From the NCBI GenBank assembly GCA_035935115.1, contig DASYXK010000010.1, positions 1 through 64,000 of the forward strand: DNA of 64,000 bases, written 5' to 3'. The DNA is from TA-20 sp035935115. Lineage in GTDB: Archaea; Thermoproteota; Nitrososphaeria; Nitrososphaerales; Nitrosopumilaceae. The notes under the pieces were generated by a model. It searched no databases. It was not told the DNA's origin and saw only the letters and a list, made by a program, of their open reading frames with translations. Position 1 is the first letter of the stretch. The number at the start of each line of letters is the position of its first letter. The position numbers were made by a program, and so were the translations under genes. This document shows positions 42,944-51,042 of this stretch, one piece after another.

Positions 42944-44212
42944 ATGTCTAGTGCAAAGAACAGTAAATGGATATGGTATCTTTTTCCTTCAAACATTGTC
43001 AGCCAAGGTCTAAGTACTGTCATTCCATTGTACGTAATTTTCCTTGGAGGAAATATTGGTGAAATTGCAATTATTGTTGCTATGCAAAATGGAGCTTCTG
43101 CTTTTGGCTCTATATTTTGGGGAAAAGTAATAGATAGATTTCATGTACGGCGAGCAGTTCTTTTGGTCTCTTTTTTTGTTGTGATGCTTTGCAGTCTTTT
43201 GATGTATTTTACAAACAGCATTAACGTCCTTTATGTAATTTCTCCTCTACTTGGTTTTTTTATAGTAGGCAAAAATCCTGTTGCGCAATTACTTGTAATG
43301 GAATCTATTCATAAAAATCAATGGAGGTGGTTATTTGCAAGAACTTCGATAATTGCAACTTTTGGTATGTTTGGTGCCATGATAATTGGTGCTATAGGAA
43401 GTGTATATTTTGATTTAAAACCATATTTTTTGATATGTGCGGCAGCGTGTGTAGCGACAATGGGTCTTAGTATGACAATCAAAGAATCCCAGTTCCATTT
43501 GGAAAGGAGCAGTATAGCGCATTCAATCCATGGTTTACGATATGTGTTTTCAAATTTCCATGTTGACCTACCAAGGATTCCAGAGATATATGACTATAAG
43601 CACATAATTACAATTTTTAAGGGGAGAGTAACTGATGAGATAGGCATTTTCTATATTACTAACTTTTTATTTTATCTTGGTAGTAATATCTATTTTACTT
43701 CTTTCACACCATTTCTAAAAAATTATGGATATTCAAACTCTGATGTTTTTTTGATTTACGTGATTCAAACTGCAGCGATGATCTCAGTTTTCTTTTTGGC
43801 ACCGCGATTTATATCAAAAATGGGAGAGGAGCGCTCTATATCGTTATCATATGTGCCAAGAATAGCTGCGGTAGTAATAGCGGGATTGTTTATTCCAATA
43901 ACAGTAGGTCAGGGGTCGTTTGCAGTAGCAATTATTTCAGCTTCTTTAATGGTCATTGCGTTTTCAATTTTTAGTACTGCAACTTCAATTATTTTTTTCA
44001 AAAGTATCCCCCCGGGTTTTGAAGGAAAATACCTAGGAGTGAACAGTTCCATTACAACAGTTGGTCTTTTTATTGGTGCCTTGTGTACTGGCCAGCTTGC
44101 AAATTCGTTTGGATATACAATAACATATGCAGTTGCCTCTGGAATCCTAGTTGTCTCTTTTGCTTTGTTTAGAGTATATCTTCGCTATAGGCTATCAGAA
44201 AAAACTGATTAG
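42944..44212 (+). CDS. Major facilitator superfamily transporter
   Basis: 422 residues, twelve hydrophobic helices in two halves. The loop after helix 2 has GKVIDRFHVRRAVLL, the MFS motif A (GxxxDRxxxRR). A long loop of about 40 residues in the middle (RYVFSNFHVDLPRIPEIYDYKHIITIF) joins the halves, larger than usual. Helix 11 has GVNSSITTVGLFIGALCTGQLANSFG. Substrate unknown; probably a drug or metabolite exporter. Located directly after the RNA candidate, and convergent with cdvB paralogue 2 (4-nt overlap). Confidence 0.88.
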   Translation: MSSAKNSKWIWYLFPSNIVSQGLSTVIPLYVIFLGGNIGEIAIIVAMQNGASAFGSIFWGKVIDRFHVRRAVLLVSFFVVMLCSLLMYFTNSINVLYVISPLLGFFIVGKNPVAQLLVMESIHKNQWRWLFARTSIIATFGMFGAMIIGAIGSVYFDLKPYFLICAAACVATMGLSMTIKESQFHLERSSIAHSIHGLRYVFSNFHVDLPRIPEIYDYKHIITIFKGRVTDEIGIFYITNFLFYLGSNIYFTSFTPFLKNYGYSNSDVFLIYVIQTAAMISVFFLAPRFISKMGEERSISLSYVPRIAAVVIAGLFIPITVGQGSFAVAIISASLMVIAFSIFSTATSIIFFKSIPPGFEGKYLGVNSSITTVGLFIGALCTGQLANSFGYTITYAVASGILVVSFALFRVYLRYRLSEKTD

Positions 44213-44847
44213 ATGTAGCGAGCAGAAGATTGGCTTTGGCTAGCAGGCATGGATGGTAATTTGTCGTTTACTGCCGCCTCTGCAACTGCTGCTGCTTCTT
44301 GGAGTATCTTTTCTGATTCTTCGGTTGTTGCTTCTGAATCGATTCCAAAGTCGCCATTGTGGAATGTGTCTGTCATCAAACCGTTGAGCATTTCAGTCAT
44401 TCCACCTAGCTCACGATCTGCTTCTGGCATGAATTTGATTAGTGATGATCTGAGGTTTTTCATCAAACCTATTGTTGGCATGATAGTGACAACAGTGTCT
44501 CCAAGATCGTGGAATGTGCTTAGTCTGAGCTCAATTTGCTCAAGTGCCATTCTTGCATTTCCTAAGAGCTTGGTTACCTTGCGTACTTCTGCTAATTCTT
44601 TTGATAAAACTTTGCTAGCAGTAAGATCATGTTGCTGTGTTGCAACTACAATTCTTTTGAAAAGTTTTTCATCTCTTTGTTTTAGTTTTGTAATCATTCC
44701 ATCTAATTTTGAAATTTGAGTCTGGAGTCTTTTTATCGCAGTCTCCATTCTTGGCTTTAGTGCACCCTTTGGTTTTATAGCATCACTGAATCTTTCACCA
44801 ATGCTTGGTGTCACTGGTCTTTGCCAGTTATTTGTGAAAGTTGTCAT
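44209..44847 (-). CDS. cdvB: CdvB-type ESCRT-III protein (paralogue 2)
   Basis: 212 residues. Same architecture as the copy at 5935-6576: RFSDAIKPKGALKPRMETAIKRLQTQISKLDGM, LKQRDEKLFKRIVVATQQHDLTASKVLSKELAEVRKVTKLLGNARMALEQIELRLSTFHDLGD in pieces, then a C-terminal acidic tail with TEESEKILQEAAAVAEA. Functional in membrane abscission with other Cdv proteins. The two copies differ mainly in the tail and the linker near residues 120-160. The upstream elements match those of paralogue 1 at the same spacing. Confidence 0.9.
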   Translation of the reverse strand: MTTFTNNWQRPVTPSIGERFSDAIKPKGALKPRMETAIKRLQTQISKLDGMITKLKQRDEKLFKRIVVATQQHDLTASKVLSKELAEVRKVTKLLGNARMALEQIELRLSTFHDLGDTVVTIMPTIGLMKNLRSSLIKFMPEADRELGGMTEMLNGLMTDTFHNGDFGIDSEATTEESEKILQEAAAVAEAAVNDKLPSMPASQSQSSARYI

Positions 44848-44880
44848 GGTAACGACTAGGAAAATTTGTTATTAATTAAA

Positions 44881-44928
44881 GGTGTGAAATGAGGTTCACA
44901 GTATGCTAAATTAAGCTAACAAAACTGT
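44881..44928 (-). promoter_or_regulatory. cdvB paralogue-2 promoter with elements shared with paralogue 1
   Basis: GCTAAATTAAGC at 44905-44916, then TAACAAAACTGT to 44928, and GGTGT at 44881-44885 (all plus strand). Offsets of 58 nt and 34 nt from the ATG at 44847 are the same as in paralogue 1. Confidence 0.6.
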
Positions 44929-45051
44929 GCTTGTCTCATATACCAATATATCCAAAAACAATGTTTTTTCCTGATTTTATAACAAAAATATGAAAATTTG
45001 TGGATAACCTAAATTGGATACATCCTACGAACCTATCCTAGAAGCAAAGAA

Positions 45052-45162
45052 TTATTGCGCTATTTGCATCGCAACGTTTCTCTGCGGATGGATTTTCTTT
45101 ATGTGAATCGCCAGCGCAGTTTGTGATTGCTGTGATTCACAGCAAAGTGGACATTTTTCCAT
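45052..45162 (-). CDS. C2H2 zinc-finger miniprotein, 36 residues
   Basis: ATG at 45162, TAA at 45052. The sequence begins MEKCPLCCESQQSQTALAIH and goes on to IKKIHPQRN. Cys4 and Cys7 with His20 and His25 form a C-x2-C-x12-H-x4-H zinc finger with the hydrophobic Leu in the place expected for the classical finger. TTTAAATA on this strand lies about 35 nt upstream. Single-finger proteins of this size are known from archaea and may bind DNA. Neighbours are divergent or distant, so it stands alone. Confidence 0.6.
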   Translation of the reverse strand: MEKCPLCCESQQSQTALAIHIKKIHPQRNVAMQIAQ

Positions 45163-45580
45163 TTTATTTAATGCCGATCCAACAAAAAAATCGTATTTAA
45201 ATATTTGCATTTGGGAGTTTTTGGCATTAAAAATAATTTTTCAAATCGAAAATTATTTTCAAAGACAAAAAAAGAGACCAAAATAATTTCTAAAATTTCT
45301 AAATCTAATTTGTCTCATTGAGAGAAAATAAAATTAATTTTTGTGATATTTTCAAAACAGCAATCAGAAAATCAAACGAAGAGATGCTTCCGTTTAAATT
45401 TCTTGAAAAATAACAATATTATGACTAAATAAGATGATTATTTGTATAAATTTTATATATTTTTAATTAGAAATTTCTTATTTTATCATATTAGTGATAT
45501 TATTATAATAATAATTTCAATTCGTGGTAATAGTTAAACCTTTTTATTGTCGATTGACCGAAACTTTTATTAGATATTAT
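45163..45580. other. 418-nt AT-rich gap upstream of TFB
   Basis: Extremely AT-rich. It contains an inverted repeat, ATAATTTTTC and GAAAATTAT around 45230-45253, and a TATA-like TTTTATATATTTTTAA around 45451-45466 that may serve TFB. No coding frame of note and no origin-recognition box seen. Confidence 0.5.
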
Positions 45581-46495
45581 ATGACTCGTGAATCTTTTGG
45601 TGGCGGTGGACGCTGTCCACGTTGCGGGAAAGGTCCAATGGTTACTGATAGTACTACTGGAGAAATGTTCTGCGGTGGTTGCGGTTTTGTTTTAACTGAA
45701 AGGGTAGAGGAATCAGGTCCGGAATGGAGATCTTTTTCCAAAGAAGAACATGAGGATCGAAGCAGAACTGGAACCCCAACATCACTTGCAATGCACGACA
45801 TGGGACTAGCAACAATTATTGGTCCTGCAGATAAAGATGCTTCTGGAAAACCTCTATCTGCATCTATGAAAAGTACTATAGAAAGACTCAGAACTTGGGA
45901 CAGTAGAAGTCAAGTTCACGAGCCAGTTGATAGAAACTTTAGACAAGCGTTCAGTGAGCTTGATAGACTAAAAGACAAGCTTGCACTTTCAGATGCTGTC
46001 ATAGAAAAAACGGCATACATTTACAGAAAGGCGTTAGACAAAGGCCTTGTCAGAGGTAGATCAATTCCAGGACTAGTTGCGGCTGCACTTTATGCTGCAT
46101 GCAGAGATACTGAAACTCCGCGAACTCTAACTGATGTTGCAAATGGAATTAACATAAAAAGAAAGGACGTGGCAAGATGCTACAGGTTACTCTTAAGAGA
46201 ACTTGATCTAAAGATGCCAGTAGTAGATCCTATAAAATGTGTAGCAAGAATTGCAAGCAAAGCAGGTTTGAGCGAAAAGACAAAACGAAAAGCATTGTTG
46301 ATACTAAAAGATGCTGCAGAAATTGAAATCTCTGCTGGCAAAGATCCAATGGGACTTGCTGCAGCTGCATTGTATCTATCTTGTGTGATGAACGGCGAGA
46401 ACAAAACTCAGAAAGATGTTGCACAGGCAGCTGGAGTAACTGAGGTAACCATAAGAAACAGGTACAAAGGGCTCAAAGAATCCCTTAAACTATAA
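45581..46495 (+). CDS. tfb: Transcription initiation factor B (TFB)
   Basis: 304 residues from ATG at 45581; the upstream in-frame GTG at 45524 would add a stretch (VKPFYCRL...) not typical of the family. N-terminal zinc ribbon CPRCGKGP... CGGCG, then the B-finger region ESGPEWRSFSKEEHEDRSRTGTPTS, and two cyclin folds (about 105-200 and 205-300) with the paired AAALYAACRDTETPRTLTDVA and AAALYLSCVMNGENKTQKDVA motifs. It recruits RNA polymerase to TBP-bound promoters. Archaea of this group hold several tfb genes; I cannot tell which one this is. Confidence 0.95.
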   Translation: MTRESFGGGGRCPRCGKGPMVTDSTTGEMFCGGCGFVLTERVEESGPEWRSFSKEEHEDRSRTGTPTSLAMHDMGLATIIGPADKDASGKPLSASMKSTIERLRTWDSRSQVHEPVDRNFRQAFSELDRLKDKLALSDAVIEKTAYIYRKALDKGLVRGRSIPGLVAAALYAACRDTETPRTLTDVANGINIKRKDVARCYRLLLRELDLKMPVVDPIKCVARIASKAGLSEKTKRKALLILKDAAEIEISAGKDPMGLAAAALYLSCVMNGENKTQKDVAQAAGVTEVTIRNRYKGLKESLKL

Positions 46496-46525
46496 TTTTT
46501 TAACATACCCAAAAACCAACACATC

Positions 46526-46936
46526 TTGATGAGAAAAGCTGTCTATATTCTAGCTATGATAATTATTGCCATAGCAATTGCAATTTCATTACAGCCTAAA
46601 AATCAAACCAGTACAATATATCATGTAACACTAGCAGATCCCAAACTTTACAACAAAGGGACCTTTATAGATAATTTCAAAATTCAAAAAGGAACATATC
46701 AATTTAGTTTTGTGGCAAATGGTGACAGCCCCCAAAATCTTTCAATTTCGTTGAAAGGAAATTTTTCTTACAATGAGGATTTTAGTCTTCAGGGAACTTT
46801 GCACAACACCGGAATCTCAAGTTACTACACCTGGGATTATCTTGGTAACAAAGTGATAAAAGTTCCACAGGACCAAGAAGTCCAGATCAAGATCAATCCG
46901 CATGGTAGTAACTTGGTAGTGTATCAGTTGATTTGA
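46526..46936 (+). CDS. Small exported or membrane-anchored protein
   Basis: 136 residues. A hydrophobic N-terminal helix (about 4-20, YILAMIIIAIAIAISL) and a beta-rich extracytoplasmic part (about 30-136) with FIDNFKIQKGTYQFSFV, SISLKGNF and VQIKINPHG. It resembles one small beta-sandwich of the emp24/lipocalin size but matches no known family. ATG at 46526 is 30 nt after the tfb stop, so it may share the tfb transcript. The structured RNA candidate begins 14 nt after its end. Confidence 0.65.
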   Translation: MMRKAVYILAMIIIAIAIAISLQPKNQTSTIYHVTLADPKLYNKGTFIDNFKIQKGTYQFSFVANGDSPQNLSISLKGNFSYNEDFSLQGTLHNTGISSYYTWDYLGNKVIKVPQDQEVQIKINPHGSNLVVYQLI

Positions 46937-46950
46937 ATAGAAAATAATTG

Positions 46951-47038
46951 GCGTGGCCCCCCGTCAGACAGCAGAGATTACCTCTTATGGATCCGAACCG
47001 ATAGCGGCGGATTTCACACCAAATCTGCGGGACCACGC
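46951..47038. ncRNA. Candidate structured RNA of 88 nt
   Basis: High-GC island. GCGTGGCCCC (46951-46960) pairs with GGGACCACGC (47029-47038): with one C-A mismatch if read on plus, but fully paired using one U-G if read on minus. Inside, GCGGATTT (47006-47013) and AAATCTGC (47021-47028) make an 8-bp hairpin with CACACC loop, better on plus (one G-U). A third hairpin, AGAG/CTCT, encloses ATTAC near 46973-46985. Length and closing stem recall a class II tRNA, but no D- or T-arm consensus is present on either strand. Strand is undecided; 3'UTR structure of the preceding gene is an alternative. Confidence 0.45.
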
Positions 47039-47301
47039 GATTTAAGCAGTAGATTTGGCATCTTTCTGCATGTTTTAGTATATGTCTTTGAACTATTTAT
47101 CATTTTATGAAAAATTTTCTATAATTACATTTCAGTTTGATAAAATTATTCAATTATGATCATATCTTTATGGAATGTAGTGCGAATAAAAATCAATTTT
47201 TGGAACAAATTTTTGGTTTGATATAGATGACTAATCCATATCACAGATCTGACAGCATATAGTTTTAGGATTTATTAAGTCACAAAATCTTGTTTAGAGT
47301 C

Positions 47302-47730
47302 ATGGCAGTAGGAGAACAGAAAAGATCAGATAGGTTCTCCCTTTTTGCAAAACATGCTTTTCAGTATTATCTAGTTGGCGCAAGCGGGGTGCTTGTCAAT
47401 CTAGGTGTACTTTACGCATTAAAGGAATACATGGGATTGTGGTATCTTGTATCATCAGCCATTGCGATTTATCTTTCCATGACGACAAATTTCATGCTAA
47501 ACAAAACTTGGACTTTCAAGGACACAATGGTAAAGCAAAGAACAATTTTCATGTATGGAAAATTCATTGCCATTAGTTTGGTTGGGATGTTAATTCAGCT
47601 TGGTTTCAACTATATCTTTGTGGACAAGCTTGCCATGTACTATCTTTTGGCCGCCTTGATTTCCATAGTGATAGCATCTGGTGTTAACTTTGTCTTGAAT
47701 CGCCATATAACTTTTGGAATAAAGCTCTAA
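47302..47730 (+). CDS. GtrA-family membrane protein
   Basis: 142 residues from ATG at 47302 (a TTG four codons earlier is also possible). Four helices: YYLVGASGVLVNLGVLYAL, YLVSSAIAIYLSMTTNFMLNKTWTF, FIAISLVGMLIQLGFNYIF, and LAALISIVIASGVNFVLNRHITF. The NFMLNKTWTF and NFVLNRHITF motifs are the GtrA signature. The family flips polyprenyl-linked sugars for surface glycosylation. A SDR follows after 25 nt on the same strand. Confidence 0.85.
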   Translation: MAVGEQKRSDRFSLFAKHAFQYYLVGASGVLVNLGVLYALKEYMGLWYLVSSAIAIYLSMTTNFMLNKTWTFKDTMVKQRTIFMYGKFIAISLVGMLIQLGFNYIFVDKLAMYYLLAALISIVIASGVNFVLNRHITFGIKL

Positions 47731-47755
47731 AAAGCAGGTTTTGGTATTTCATTTT

Positions 47756-48499
47756 ATGAGACTAGCAGGAAAGGTTGCCATCATAACAGGTGGCAGCAGG
47801 GGAATTGGAAAGGCAACGGCTAAGCTTTTCGTACAAGAAGGTGCAAATGCTACCATAACAGCAAAGGAGCCAAAAAGACTGCAAGATGTTGCAAATGAAA
47901 TCGGTAATGTTTTTTCTGTTCCAGGCGATATCAGAAATGAATCTGATGTACAAAATGTTGTAAAAAAAACTGTGGAAAAATTTGGTAAGATAGACATTTT
48001 GGTAAACAATGCTGGAATTTTTCCTGAAGTAAAACCATTGCATAAAATTTCAGAAAAAGAATGGAATGAAGTAATTGATGTAAATCTGACTGGACAGTTT
48101 CGCTTTACCAAAGCTGTGATACCACATATGGAAAAAAATGGCGGATGCATCATCAATGTTTCATCTGATGCAGGTCTGAAGGCATTTGAAAATTTTGAAG
48201 CTGATGCATATACTGCATCAAAGGGTGCGTTGGTATTGTTAACAAAGGCATGGGCAATAGAATATGCAAAATGGAAAATTCGAGTAAACTGTGTTTGCCC
48301 TGGTGTAGTTGATACAGATATGACAAAGCCCTTTCTTACTACAGAATCAGAAAGGAACATGACTGCAGCAGAACATCCCATAGGTAGGATAGGAACACCT
48401 GAGGATGTAGCAAAGGCCATTTTGTATTTTGCCTCAGACGACTCCTCATGGGCTACAGGAGCTGTCTTGTCTCTAGATGGCGGTGCGGCAGCCAGATAA
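47756..48499 (+). CDS. Short-chain dehydrogenase/reductase (glucose/3-oxoacyl type)
   Basis: 247 residues from ATG at 47756 (the ORF opens at 47741; MRLAGKVAIITGG is the family start). TGGSRGIGKA NAD(P) loop (about 11-20), NNAGIFPEV, catalytic Ser in NVSSDAGLKA and Tyr-Lys in YTASKGALVLL, then CPGVVDTDM and DGGAAAR at the end. Substrate unknown; closest general types are 3-oxoacyl-[ACP]-reductase and glucose dehydrogenase. Clustered with GtrA, so a role in surface sugar metabolism is possible. Confidence 0.9.
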   Translation: MRLAGKVAIITGGSRGIGKATAKLFVQEGANATITAKEPKRLQDVANEIGNVFSVPGDIRNESDVQNVVKKTVEKFGKIDILVNNAGIFPEVKPLHKISEKEWNEVIDVNLTGQFRFTKAVIPHMEKNGGCIINVSSDAGLKAFENFEADAYTASKGALVLLTKAWAIEYAKWKIRVNCVCPGVVDTDMTKPFLTTESERNMTAAEHPIGRIGTPEDVAKAILYFASDDSSWATGAVLSLDGGAAAR

Positions 48500-48540
48500 T
48501 CATACTAATCAAATTAATAGAACCAATACCAAATCATACC

Positions 48541-48753
48541 GTGACGCCAAGAAAAAAGAGATCACTGAAAATTATAATCATGTTATCTATTGTCTGGTTT
48601 GCATGTGCGCTTCCAGTGCCCATTCTTCTAACACATCCTGATCCTGCACATAGTGAGCAGTATAGAGCCTATGTGGAAATTGCGGCCATTGTTTCCATTC
48701 CATTTATTGGTATGGGAATAGCATGGACAGTAAAACCCGAGCTTACTACGTAA
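48541..48753 (+). CDS. Small two-helix membrane protein
   Basis: 70 residues from GTG at 48541, the first start outside the SDR gene and just before a basic VTPRKKRSLK sequence. Helices at about 11-27 and 46-65. No family recognised. The end overlaps the convergent CARF-HTH gene by 8 nt. A longer frame back to 48448 lies inside the SDR gene and is less likely. Confidence 0.5.
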   Translation: MTPRKKRSLKIIIMLSIVWFACALPVPILLTHPDPAHSEQYRAYVEIAAIVSIPFIGMGIAWTVKPELTT

Positions 48754-49510
48754 GAAATTCTTCTGCACCAAGGCCTCCTGGTGTTATTTTTATCCAGCGG
48801 TTTCTTCCAATTTGCTCAATTTCAATAAACTTCCATTCCTGAAGCAATGGCTGGATGATGTTTTTGTCTAGGCTGGCAAATCTGGCTTGCTGAAAATTTT
48901 CTTCTCTTGCATTTACCACAATTAGCTTGTTTTCATAGGCAAGCTTTGCCATCTCTTTTTTGGTTATTTTTCCTCCATTTTCTTTGATTATTTTTAGAGC
49001 CTGTACTAGAACTGGCTTTGGTGTGTGGATTTCATATGCGGGAAGCTGTACGACTGTTTTTAATCCAGAGGAAAGCTGTTCCCCCTTTACACTGGCATAG
49101 CTTTCAGGTTCTGCATAGTATGGAGTGAGTTTATTTTTTCCTTGAAACATCATGCATGCCATCATACAGGCAATTGCCTGAATTTTTGAGCCAGAGGAGA
49201 CGTTGACAAAAATATCATTTCCTTGTTCTTTTTGGACAATTTCCTTGACTGATTTTAAGATCTTGAACAGATCAAACCTGTCTGAATATACCACTTGGAC
49301 TAGGATCTTGTCTTTTTTAAGATGGGCTCGAATCTTTTCCATGTAATCTCTTGCCTTGTCCTTTACAGGATCCCCATGCATCAAAAGCCAGACCTTGTCT
49401 GCTTTCATGTTTCTTGCAGGAATAGCAATCCTGTCTATCTCAAAGCCAACTGGTGCAATGTGGATGCGAAGATGTGCAATGCTAGTCATCACGGTATGTA
49501 CAGTTTGCAT
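48746..49510 (-). CDS. CARF-like/HTH protein (HFX_2341/DUF6293-like)
   Basis: 254 residues. N-terminal Rossmann half (about 10-140): RIHIAPVGFEIDRIA, KADKVWLLMHGDP and FVNVSSGSKIQAIACMMACM, where VSSGSKIQ (104-111) stands in the place of the ligand-contacting loop of CARF domains. C-terminal winged-helix (about 165-250): VLVQALKIIKENGGKITKKEMAKLAYE and WKFIEIEQIGRNRWIKITPGG. These proteins are predicted transcription regulators sensing nucleotide second messengers; no CRISPR or cas gene is in this window. An ATG at 49489 is an alternative start; TATATAT upstream of 49510 favours the first. Confidence 0.75.
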   Translation of the reverse strand: MQTVHTVMTSIAHLRIHIAPVGFEIDRIAIPARNMKADKVWLLMHGDPVKDKARDYMEKIRAHLKKDKILVQVVYSDRFDLFKILKSVKEIVQKEQGNDIFVNVSSGSKIQAIACMMACMMFQGKNKLTPYYAEPESYASVKGEQLSSGLKTVVQLPAYEIHTPKPVLVQALKIIKENGGKITKKEMAKLAYENKLIVVNAREENFQQARFASLDKNIIQPLLQEWKFIEIEQIGRNRWIKITPGGLGAEEFLT

Positions 49511-49632
49511 ACTATGGTGATGATATATAATAATTCTGTAATCGTACCATGATTATGAAAACAAGTTACCAATCCAAAAAGGAAACAGGTTCTTCTGTTT
49601 ATCCCAAAGTAAAATCTGTCTTTGAGGAATGA

Positions 49633-50172
49633 TTACTTCATCCAAGGTCTTTGTTCTAGTTTGGAAATCAATCCCAACATCTCATCTAGTTTTGTGGTAA
49701 TGGCAGTTACTGCGCGAAATTCCTCATACATCATCTTTTCTTCTTCTTGGGATAGAATTTCTTTTTCGGCAAGATCAAAGAAACGGTCTTCTTTTGTGAT
49801 GTGATCGTTTAGGTAAACTGCATAAGTTTGTAGAAATCGTGCAACAGGTTCCCTTTCGTTGTTTCCTTTTTTCCAGCTTTGCAGATGTGTAGAGATGCTT
49901 TTTGCAATTCTTCTTGCAAACTCGTGCTCTATCATGAATCCCCTTATCTCTTCTCGTAAAGTATCATAGCTTGCAACACATGCAAAGTAAGCATCTTCTT
50001 CTCTGGAATAGTGGATTGCATCTAAAAACTCTGACATTATAATTGTCATTTGTTCTATGTCAGAAAATGGAATGTCTTGTCCTGCATATAGCTTGGTGTA
50101 ACATTGTGTGATGATTTTTTCTAGTCGTCTGATTTGCCTGTGATCGCTGCGCAGTGATTCTGTTGCACTCAT
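49633..50172 (-). CDS. Hemerythrin-domain protein
   Basis: 179 residues. Four-helix bundle with likely iron ligands His11 (SDHRQIRRLE), His54 and Glu58 (DAIHYSREED), His83 (MIEHEFARRI), His124 and Glu128 (NDHITKEDR). HxxxE pairs at 54/58 and 124/128 are diagnostic of HHE hemerythrins. Oxygen, nitric oxide or iron binding is possible; bacterial and archaeal HHE proteins often act in nitrosative or oxidative stress, which suits an ammonia oxidiser. It starts 10 nt upstream of the metallophosphoesterase end on the same strand. Confidence 0.88.
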   Translation of the reverse strand: MSATESLRSDHRQIRRLEKIITQCYTKLYAGQDIPFSDIEQMTIIMSEFLDAIHYSREEDAYFACVASYDTLREEIRGFMIEHEFARRIAKSISTHLQSWKKGNNEREPVARFLQTYAVYLNDHITKEDRFFDLAEKEILSQEEEKMMYEEFRAVTAITTKLDEMLGLISKLEQRPWMK

Positions 50173-50181
50173 GTTTTTTAT

Positions 50182-51015
50182 CTAAGGTTTTACTGTAAAT
50201 AGTATTACTTTTTTTGGATCATACTGTATGATTCCAAAGTGTGGGTCTGCATGTCCTCCGCCATATTTACCAGCTGGACCACCAAGACCTAGTCTTATAA
50301 TATAATTGTGTGACGGGTTGATCTCAATTTCCCTTTTTTCTAGTATATGGTTTGAGGTTTTTTCTTGCGTTACTTTGAGGGAATGATAGATTTCGTGAGT
50401 CTCTCCATCTTGAACTAGAGCCGTCTCTTCGTGCTGGTGGCCACATAAAATAATATGAGATTGGCTGTTTCTTGCCTCGTCAAATGCGGAAGATGCCTTG
50501 TAATGATATCCGGAATAACTAAAGAACTCAAAATCCTCTGGAGTGAGCCTTTGCCAAGACCTGTGATATAGCCAAGATTCGTCATTTGCATTTTTTGGTG
50601 TGATTTTTTTTGGATCTAGTGGCCCGCCATGTACACATAGTAGTTTATTTTTTTTATCTGTGTATAGCTGCTGACCAAACGTTCCATCGTTGTTTTGTTT
50701 GAAAAATGCAATGTCCTCGTTGTTTAGCTTGGTATGCGCATCCATGCTTTCAATTGAACTAGCTCCAATCAGTTTGTTGTATAGAAATGCCTCGTCATGG
50801 TTTCCCATAACGGAATGAATTGGATAATTTTTTTCTAATGATTGTAGTTTGGAAATTACTTGTTTTGGTTGTGTGCCTCGCTCCAATACATCTCCAAGAT
50901 TGATTATTCTGGAAAAATTGCCATATTTTTTTACAAAGTCACTGCTTGATGCCATATCTATGATTGATTCCAATCCATCAATGTCTGCATGAATGTCAGA
51001 GAAAACTAGATCCAT
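50182..51015 (-). CDS. Calcineurin-like metallophosphoesterase
   Basis: 277 residues. Metal ligands: Asp7 and His9 (FSDIHAD), NLGDVLERG (Asp at about 42), GNHDEA, LCVHGG and GHQHEE near 205. The HGGPLDPK sequence suggests a Ser/Thr phosphatase/ApaH-like fold. Substrate unknown (nucleotide, protein or RNA 5' cap-like). Same strand as the hemerythrin, with about 10 nt between, so the two are probably one operon with the BtuF-like gene upstream (28 nt). Confidence 0.85.
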   Translation of the reverse strand: MDLVFSDIHADIDGLESIIDMASSSDFVKKYGNFSRIINLGDVLERGTQPKQVISKLQSLEKNYPIHSVMGNHDEAFLYNKLIGASSIESMDAHTKLNNEDIAFFKQNNDGTFGQQLYTDKKNKLLCVHGGPLDPKKITPKNANDESWLYHRSWQRLTPEDFEFFSYSGYHYKASSAFDEARNSQSHIILCGHQHEETALVQDGETHEIYHSLKVTQEKTSNHILEKREIEINPSHNYIIRLGLGGPAGKYGGGHADPHFGIIQYDPKKVILFTVKP

Positions 51016-51042
51016 GATATAATCAGCTTTTTAACCTAATAT

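Noticed and set aside
45163..45580. Replication origin in the AT-rich stretch before tfb.
   Set aside because: No Orc1/Cdc6 gene nearby and no repeated origin-recognition boxes; AT-richness alone is not enough.
46951..47038. Reading the GC-rich 88-nt stretch as a tRNA (class II length, 7-bp acceptor possible on minus).
   Set aside because: No D-arm or anticodon arm; the T-arm-like GGTTCGGATCC lacks the invariant A58 and its stem does not pair. Kept only as a generic RNA candidate.
47749..48420. 223-codon frame on minus opposite the SDR.
   Set aside because: Shadow of the SDR; the SDR has clear motifs and its codon positions explain the open antisense frame.
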